NCBI GenBank assembly: GCA_002400445.1 | Contig: DGQO01000241.1 | Coordinates: 1 to 12,460 of the forward strand | Direction of reading: 5' to 3' | From: Chitinophagaceae bacterium UBA4412 | Lineage (GTDB): Bacteria; Bacteroidota; Bacteroidia; Chitinophagales; Chitinophagaceae | Length of the DNA: 12,460 bases | Part shown: positions 7,100 to 12,460 of the stretch, in pieces | Layout: the number at the start of each line of letters is the position of its first letter | How positions within the stretch are numbered: position 1 is the first letter of the stretch | The notes under the pieces: generated by a model | The model's database searches: none | Told to the model about the DNA's origin: nothing | What the model saw: the letters and a program-made list of their open reading frames with translations, nothing else | Made by a program: the position numbers and the translations under genes

Positions 7100-8383
7100 T
7101 TATCCTGCTTCTACTAAAAAATGCTGTTTCTTTCCCTTTTGTACCAGCAGGTATTTTTGATGTAACAAATTGTTACCTGTTAATGGCATCGCCACATCAG
7201 CAACTTTTTTACGATTAATACTTACGCCGCCAGACTGTATCATTTTCCGGGCTTCTCCTTTGCTGAGAAAAATATTTGTTTCTGCTAAAAAGCTTACTAC
7301 ATCTATTCCCTGCATAAGGCGTTGCTTAGGAAATGCAGATTTTATTACCCCTTCCATGCTAATGATATCTTCTTCAGAAAGATCTTCTGCAGCCATCGAT
7401 TTGGCAGAAAATAGTTTAGCCGTTGTTTCTATTGCTTTTTCATATTCTGCTTGCCCGTGCACAAAGATGCTGAGTTCTTTCGCCAGTGTTTTCTGGAGCT
7501 TTCTTTCGCCGGGATTTTGCTGGTGTTCCGCAATGATATCCTCAATTTCTTCCCTGGTTAAAAACGTAAATATTTTAATCCAGTTTTGAGCATCTTCATC
7601 GCTTGCGTTCAGCCAGAACTGGTAGAATTGGTAGGGAGAAGTTTTTGTGGCATCCAGCCATACATTGCCCTGTTCAGATTTGCCAAACTTGGTGCCGTCT
7701 GCTTTTTTAATGAGCGGGCAGGTAAATGCAAAGGCTTCTCCGCCCGCTTTACGCCTGATCAGCTCTGTGCCGGTAACGATATTGCCCCACTGATCGCTGC
7801 CACCCATTTGCAGTTTGCATTGCTCATGCTCATACAGCCAGTAAAAATCATAGCCCTGCACCAATTGGTAAGTAAACTCGGTGAACGACATTCCAGTTTC
7901 GCTTTGCAAGCGCTTTTTTACACTGTCTTTGGCCATCATATAATTTACCGTAATATGTTTGCCTGCTTCCCTGATAAAGTCAAGGAAACTGATGTTTTTA
8001 AACCAATCAAAATTGTTGACCATTACGGCAGCATTCTCCTTCCCGGTTTCAAAATCCAGAAATTTTTCCAACTGCGCTTTAATGCCCGCTACATTGCGAA
8101 GCAATACATCTTCGCTAAGCATATTGCGCTCTTCACTTTTCCCGGTGGGATCGCCCACCATGCCTGTGGCTCCGCCTACGAGGGCATAAGGTTTATGCCC
8201 GGCTTTTTGTAAATGCACCAGTAGCAGGATAGGTACAAGGCTACCAATATGAAGGCTGTCGGCGGTGGGGTCAAAACCCACGTAGCCGTGCGTCACTTCT
8301 TTGTTCAATTGCTCTTCTGTACCCGGCATAATATCCTGTAACATTCCCCTCCAGCGTAATTCATCTATAAATGCATTTGCCAT
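7100..8383 (-). CDS. tyrS: Tyrosyl-tRNA synthetase
   Basis: A class I aminoacyl-tRNA synthetase that charges tRNA-Tyr in the cytoplasm. The 427 aa match bacterial TyrS. The HIGH-type motif is LHIGS (44-48) and the KMSKS-type motif is KFGKS (232-236), characteristic of the short bacterial form. Tyrosine-recognition residues align with the Geobacillus enzyme: Tyr34 in THGYVG, and Tyr172, Gln176 and Asp179 in TYQLVQGYD. QMGGSDQWGN occupies 192-201. The C-terminal part (about 365-425) is an S4-like RNA-binding domain containing GEARKMIQSGGVSIN. It is a single gene with its promoter region at about 8424. I saw no T-box leader upstream. Confidence 0.97.
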   Translation of the reverse strand: MANAFIDELRWRGMLQDIMPGTEEQLNKEVTHGYVGFDPTADSLHIGSLVPILLLVHLQKAGHKPYALVGGATGMVGDPTGKSEERNMLSEDVLLRNVAGIKAQLEKFLDFETGKENAAVMVNNFDWFKNISFLDFIREAGKHITVNYMMAKDSVKKRLQSETGMSFTEFTYQLVQGYDFYWLYEHEQCKLQMGGSDQWGNIVTGTELIRRKAGGEAFAFTCPLIKKADGTKFGKSEQGNVWLDATKTSPYQFYQFWLNASDEDAQNWIKIFTFLTREEIEDIIAEHQQNPGERKLQKTLAKELSIFVHGQAEYEKAIETTAKLFSAKSMAAEDLSEEDIISMEGVIKSAFPKQRLMQGIDVVSFLAETNIFLSKGEARKMIQSGGVSINRKKVADVAMPLTGNNLLHQKYLLVQKGKKQHFLVEAG

Positions 8384-8423
8384 AATGATCGTGTTGTGCT
8401 TTTAAAGTCTTTAATTTGGAGTG

Positions 8424-8431
8424 CAAAAATG
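8424..8431 (-). promoter_or_regulatory. Probable -7 element of tyrS, CATTTTTG
   Basis: On the minus strand CATTTTTG differs from TAnnTTTG at the first base only. It is followed by CACTCC, so positions 8418-8430 are identical over 13 bases to the tRNA-Gln promoter region at 3328-3340. No -33 element sits at the right spacing; a TTG lies 16 bases upstream. The leader would be about 35 nt. Confidence 0.4.
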
Positions 8432-8501
8432 AGTGTTTTTTTTAAAACAATTTTTGTATGCTTAAAACCGGCCTGTCGCCCTGCTGCGTAGATTAAAAAG
8501 T

Positions 8502-8509
8502 TATCTTCG
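8502..8509 (+). promoter_or_regulatory. Weak -7-like element upstream of the PorV/PorQ-family gene
   Basis: TATCTTCG has one mismatch to TAnnTTTG. It lies about 155 bases before the ATG at 8664 and has no -33 match. It is the best candidate found in the 280-bp gap between tyrS and the PorV-like gene; that gap holds no other feature I can support. Confidence 0.2.
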
Positions 8510-8663
8510 CTGCTTGTTTTTAGCTGGCAGCAGGCAGTGTGATTCGGCACCGTATGCCACGGTGCAGGTACATACTGGCTTTTGCAGCACAATTTTGAAC
8601 TTAGAAATACGTTTTTTCCGTACTGGTTTCAGTATTAGACACAATCCAAACAATTCCAAACAC

Positions 8664-9767
8664 ATGAAACAAAGCCTTGCTGCTTTTATTCTATTCACCT
8701 TGCTGTGTCCTAAAGACGGCATTTCCCAGTTTAGAAAATACTCAAATGAATTTTTAAATATCGGCGCTGGTGCAAGAGGGCTGGCTATGGGCAATGCGCA
8801 GGTGGCAAGTGCCAACGATGCTACTGCAGGTTATTGGAACCCTGCAGGCCTTGCAGAAGTAAAAGACAATCCCAATGCCGGTATTATGCATGCTGAATAT
8901 TTTGCAGGTATTGCTAAGTATGATTACGCATCCCTTGCGGTGCCTGTGCAGGAAAACAAACGTACCCTTGGTTTTTCTTTGTTGCGGTTTGCAGTAGACG
9001 ATATTCCAAACACGCTTTATCTCGTAGAGCCTGACGGAAGTATTAATTACAACAACATTCAAACTTTCTCTTCTGCAGATTATGCATTTCTTTTTTCGTA
9101 CGCACAAACGATCAGGGAAACCAATGCAACAAGGCTGAGCTTTGGAGCGAATGCAAAAGTGATTTACAGGAAGGTGGGAAAATTTGCGAATGCAATTGGA
9201 TTTGGTCTTGATGCCGGCCTTCAGCTTCGGGGAGAAAAATGGAGCCTTGGCCTGGTGGCCCGGGATGTAACGAGCACTTTCAATGCATGGACGTTTAAGT
9301 TTACCGAGAAAGAAAAAGAAGTACTCTATCTTACCAATAATGATATTCCTGTGAAGTCTACCGAACTTACTGCACCCCGGCTAATTTTGGGTGGTGCTTA
9401 CCAGTTCAATATTGGAAATAGTGTGAAATTACTTGCGGAGGCCAATGCTGATTTAACTTTTGATGGAAAAAGAAACACAGTGCTCAGTAGCGATGCGGTA
9501 AGTGTAGATCCGCACCTGGGACTGGAAGCCGCCATTAAAGATGTTTTTTTTGTGAGAGGTGGTATTACGAACTTTCAAAAAGCGCTGGCAGATGGTGATA
9601 CCCTCAATCAAAAGAAAGTTTGGATTTACCAGCCAAGTATTGGCGCCGGCGTAAAAATAAATAATGTAATGCTGGATTATGCATTTTCAAACCTGGCTAA
9701 TCAATCGAATCCCCTTTTTACGCATATATTTTCCCTGCGCATCAATTTTACCAAAAAAGACAATTAA
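8664..9767 (+). CDS. PorV/PorQ family outer-membrane beta-barrel protein (type IX secretion)
   Basis: A 367-aa exported barrel. Residues 1-22 form a signal peptide with a hydrophobic LAAFILFTLL core; the Cys at 15 lacks a proper lipobox, so a lipoprotein is unlikely. After the signal come the family's opening EFLNIGAGARGLAMGNAQ and the conserved NDATAGYWNPAGLA (51-64), followed by alternating polar and aromatic strands and a C-terminal strand ending in Phe (HIFSLRINF), as expected for assembly by the Bam machinery. In known systems PorV shuttles type IX cargo at the outer membrane to the PorU sortase, and PorQ works with PorZ. Which role applies here cannot be told from sequence. The start at 8664 is the only ATG that yields a signal peptide; the frame extends back to 8514 without coding character. 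The next gene, a PorU2-type peptidase, begins 21 bp after the stop codon, so the two are probably cotranscribed. Confidence 0.85.
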   Translation: MKQSLAAFILFTLLCPKDGISQFRKYSNEFLNIGAGARGLAMGNAQVASANDATAGYWNPAGLAEVKDNPNAGIMHAEYFAGIAKYDYASLAVPVQENKRTLGFSLLRFAVDDIPNTLYLVEPDGSINYNNIQTFSSADYAFLFSYAQTIRETNATRLSFGANAKVIYRKVGKFANAIGFGLDAGLQLRGEKWSLGLVARDVTSTFNAWTFKFTEKEKEVLYLTNNDIPVKSTELTAPRLILGGAYQFNIGNSVKLLAEANADLTFDGKRNTVLSSDAVSVDPHLGLEAAIKDVFFVRGGITNFQKALADGDTLNQKKVWIYQPSIGAGVKINNVMLDYAFSNLANQSNPLFTHIFSLRINFTKKDN

Positions 9768-9788
9768 CGAATCTAAGATCCCTTGCTG

Positions 9789-12460
9789 ATGAAAAAATTA
9801 TTGCTGTCCTTCTTTATACTTTTTGCCCTAAAAGCAAATGCCCAGCTAAACAATAGCTGGATTGATTATAGTAAAACGTATTACAAGTTTACGCTGGCCA
9901 AAGACACACTCTGCCGCATTCCACAGACAGCTATTGCTGTCCTGGGGTTGAGCAGTGTAAATGCAGACCACTTTCAACTTTGGCGCAATGGCCAGCAGGT
10001 TCGATTGTACACCTCTGTATCCAATGCGCCACTGGGTGCGGCCGACTATATTGAGTTTTGGGGAGAGATGAATGATGGGAAGGCAGACAAAATGTTGTAC
10101 AGGAATCCTGATTTTCAGTTGAACGACAAATACAGCCTTGAAACGGATACTGCAGCTTACTTTTTAACCGTAAATTCTGCAAGTACAAACTTGCGGTATA
10201 CAAACGCCGTAAATACAGCCCCAATTGCGGCTACACCAGACGCTTACTTTATGCGGAACATGGACGTTTATTTTCACTGGGTAATCAGCCGTGGCATGGC
10301 TGTTAAAGTGGGAGAGTACGTGTATTCTTCCAGTTACGATCAGGGTGAGGGATGGACTACTCCAGATATTTACAACTACAACCCATTTACGTATAATTTC
10401 GACCTTCCTAATATTTACAAAAGCGGCCCGGTAAATAGCCTTAGCGTGCGGGCAAATGTAGTGGGTAATGCAGATAATGTGAGAAACGTACGGTTTACGT
10501 TGTACAATCCTTCGGGCCCGGAAATTTACAATAATGTACTGCCGTTTTATAATTATCAAAGAATCAACATTCCTGCAGTGCCGTTTTCAATGCTGGGGCC
10601 TTCTAATGCACTTGCTATTACTTTCCAGAATGCCTCGCCTTTAAACACAGACAGGGTTTCTATGGCATCCATGGGTATCACATTTCCGGCAACATTTAAT
10701 TTCAATAATCAAAAGGATTTTAGTTTTGACCTGGCACCATCGGCCACCGGAAATTACCTGAATATTACCAACTTCAATATTGGTGGTGCTGCTCCCATCC
10801 TTTACGACATGACTAATGGGCGTAGGTATCTCGGCGAAATTGCTTCTACACCAGGCATGGTAAAATTTGTATTACCGGCCTCTTCAGATCCGGTGCGTAA
10901 GATGAGATTGGTTAGTCAGCAGCCCGGCAACGTAAATATTTTGAATGGTCTCAAAGTTAAAAACTTCCTGAACTTTTCCCAGCCGGCAAACCAGGCCACT
11001 TTTGCAATTATAAGTAACAAACGCCTTTTTGATGACGGCAATGGTCACAACTATGTAGAGGATTACAGGGCATATCGGGCATCTGCAGCAGGTGGTAGTT
11101 TCACCGCCAAAATTTATGATATAGAGGAGCTCACTGATCAGTTTGCTTTCGGTATAAAGGGTCACCCTTATGCTATCAAAGATTTTGTGCGTTATGCTGT
11201 TGCAAATTTTGCTGCTAAACCTGAGAATATTTTTATCATCGGTCGTGGTGTACAATATAATGATGCTACAAAGGCGGAGGGAAATCCTGGGCTGCAGGTG
11301 CTCGATCTTGTGCCCACCTTTGGTGAGCCAGCTTCAGACGTAAGCCTGGTATCTGCCCCCGGCAGTATCGTGCCGCTTGTGCCAGTGGGCAGGCTAGGTG
11401 CCATCAAACCAATTGAAGTAAATCAGTATTTGCAAAAAGTAATACAGTATGAGGCTGCACAGCGGCAGCCTAGTCCATATATCAATGATAAAGCCTGGAT
11501 GAAAAAAGGCTTACATGTGGCAGGTGGTAAAGACAGCGCTGAGAATGCATCATTTAAAGATTACATGAATGGTTACAAAGCTTTGTACGAGGATACATTG
11601 AATGGTGGGCATATAGAAACTTTTTCTAAAACAGCCGCCGGTGTAGTACAACAAGCCACGAGTGAAAGGATAGAGCAATTATTTGATAATGGGTTAGGAC
11701 TTGTTGGATATTTCGGTCACTCTTCTGCCAATACATTTGAGTTTAACCTAAGCAATCCTGAATTGTATACAAACACAGGTAAGTATCCCTTCTTTAATGT
11801 AAGCGGATGTAGCGCTGGTAACTTTTACAACTTTGATGTGAGCCGCCTTAGCGGCAATATGTCTCTTTCGGAAAAATATGTGCTGGCTAATCAAAAGGGC
11901 AGCATTGGTTTCCTGGCCGATACGCACTTTGGAATTCCTCCTTATCTCAATTTTTTCAATACGCAGTTTTATGCTCAGTTTAGCAAAGTGCTTTACGGAA
12001 ACACTGTAGGGATGCAGCACAAGCAAGTCATTGAAAACCTTGGTGGAAATAATCCAAGCCTGGATTTTTATACCCGTATGCACCTGGAAGAAATTGCCCT
12101 GCATTGCGATCCTGCTATAAAACTGGCCTATTTTCCAAAGCCAGATTATGTGATTGAAGATCCGCTAGTGCTCATTTCTCCGTCTATTATTTCAGTAGCT
12201 GATGCAAGTTTCAAGCTTACGGTTAAAATGATGAACATCGGTAAAGCCACCGGCGACTCTATTTGGGTTTCTGTAAAAAGAAAATTGCCAAACGATTCTG
12301 TGAGGGTTTTATTTGACAAGCTGGTTCCAGGAATAAGGTATGAAGATTCTCTGCAGTTTGAATTACCCATTAACCCTGTAACAGATAAAGGTTTGAACAA
12401 AATTATTGTAACCCTTGATCATACAAACCGGGTAGATGAGTTGTTTGAAACCAATAACTC
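9789..12460 (+). CDS. porU2: PorU2-type C25 (gingipain-like) peptidase, putative type IX secretion sortase; 3' end outside window
   Basis: Open for 890 codons with no stop before the window edge, so partial at the C terminus. A signal peptide (MKKLLLSFFILFALKANA, cleavage before Gln19) directs export. Residues about 20-395 are beta-rich and probably form the N-terminal domains of PorU-like proteins. The C25 cysteine-peptidase domain begins near 400 (FAIISNKRLF). It contains IFIIGRG, the catalytic His644 in YFGHSSANTFEF and the catalytic Cys674 in FNVSGCSAGNF, 30 residues apart (about 33 in gingipain RgpB). SEKYVLANQKGSIGFLADTHFG follows in two blocks. From about 798 a CARDB-like adhesion domain starts (SPSIISVADASFKL, then VDELFETNN). 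In PorU the C25 domain removes cargo signal domains and attaches the protein to surface glycolipid. PorU2 is a homologue whose role is less well defined. An alternative is a secreted C25 protease cargo; the family motifs and the barrel neighbour favour PorU2. Confidence 0.85.
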   Translation, partial: MKKLLLSFFILFALKANAQLNNSWIDYSKTYYKFTLAKDTLCRIPQTAIAVLGLSSVNADHFQLWRNGQQVRLYTSVSNAPLGAADYIEFWGEMNDGKADKMLYRNPDFQLNDKYSLETDTAAYFLTVNSASTNLRYTNAVNTAPIAATPDAYFMRNMDVYFHWVISRGMAVKVGEYVYSSSYDQGEGWTTPDIYNYNPFTYNFDLPNIYKSGPVNSLSVRANVVGNADNVRNVRFTLYNPSGPEIYNNVLPFYNYQRINIPAVPFSMLGPSNALAITFQNASPLNTDRVSMASMGITFPATFNFNNQKDFSFDLAPSATGNYLNITNFNIGGAAPILYDMTNGRRYLGEIASTPGMVKFVLPASSDPVRKMRLVSQQPGNVNILNGLKVKNFLNFSQPANQATFAIISNKRLFDDGNGHNYVEDYRAYRASAAGGSFTAKIYDIEELTDQFAFGIKGHPYAIKDFVRYAVANFAAKPENIFIIGRGVQYNDATKAEGNPGLQVLDLVPTFGEPASDVSLVSAPGSIVPLVPVGRLGAIKPIEVNQYLQKVIQYEAAQRQPSPYINDKAWMKKGLHVAGGKDSAENASFKDYMNGYKALYEDTLNGGHIETFSKTAAGVVQQATSERIEQLFDNGLGLVGYFGHSSANTFEFNLSNPELYTNTGKYPFFNVSGCSAGNFYNFDVSRLSGNMSLSEKYVLANQKGSIGFLADTHFGIPPYLNFFNTQFYAQFSKVLYGNTVGMQHKQVIENLGGNNPSLDFYTRMHLEEIALHCDPAIKLAYFPKPDYVIEDPLVLISPSIISVADASFKLTVKMMNIGKATGDSIWVSVKRKLPNDSVRVLFDKLVPGIRYEDSLQFELPINPVTDKGLNKIIVTLDHTNRVDELFETNN

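Noticed and set aside
7586..8212. 208-codon open frame on the plus strand
   Set aside because: It is antisense to tyrS, whose motifs are unambiguous, and resembles no known protein.
8514..8663. In-frame extension of the PorV-like gene
   Set aside because: It would bury the signal peptide 50 residues into the protein, and its composition does not look coding.
8384..8663. Possible T-box or other leader regulator for tyrS
   Set aside because: The probable leader is only about 35 nt, too short for a T-box, and no T-box consensus or terminator hairpin is visible.
10164..11407. Several minus-strand open frames inside the C25 peptidase gene
   Set aside because: The plus strand is continuously open for 890 codons with C25 motifs; the antisense frames have no support.
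1..12460. CRISPR array, insertion sequence, phage genes or defence system
   Set aside because: I found no direct-repeat arrays, transposase or integrase motifs, or recognisable defence domains; every long coding region belongs to a known family.

Overview
The window reads as ordinary chromosome from a member of the Bacteroidota, most likely a Chitinophagaceae-like soil or aquatic lineage. The reasons are a PafA-type alkaline phosphatase, a PorV/PorQ-family barrel followed by a PorU2-type C25 protease (type IX secretion), the near absence of Shine-Dalgarno sequences in front of genes, and several copies of the Bacteroidota -7 promoter element TAnnTTTG. Genus-level placement is inference. I see no mobile element, CRISPR array or prophage.

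Layout from left to right. A minus-strand alpha-oxoamine synthase (serine palmitoyltransferase/KBL/AONS family) ends in a clear terminator hairpin. Diverging from it is a secreted PafA-like phosphatase, which ends in a long hairpin that also abuts the 3' end of a minus-strand tRNA-Gln(TTG). A minus-strand cyanophycin synthetase gene (cphA) follows, then its divergent partner cyanophycinase (cphB), separated by about 150 bp that carry a -7 element and an interrupted inverted repeat. Tyrosyl-tRNA synthetase (tyrS, minus) converges on cphB. The right end is a plus-strand pair: a PorV/PorQ-family outer-membrane barrel and, 21 bp later, a large C25 peptidase of the PorU2 type that stays open to the window edge.

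How they work together. cphA and cphB form a complete make-and-break pair for the nitrogen reserve polymer cyanophycin (poly-aspartate with arginine side chains). All catalytic motifs I can place are intact, and neither protein has an export signal, so the polymer should be an intracellular store. The cphB product, beta-Asp-Arg, needs an isoaspartyl dipeptidase that is not in the window. The right-hand pair belongs to the export or anchoring machinery for type IX secretion substrates. PafA scavenges phosphate in the periplasm. tyrS and tRNA-Gln are housekeeping genes and share an exact 13-bp promoter-region sequence. I did not find a convincing undescribed system. The items most worth a second look are the cyanophycin locus with its candidate operator and the PorV-like/PorU2 pair.
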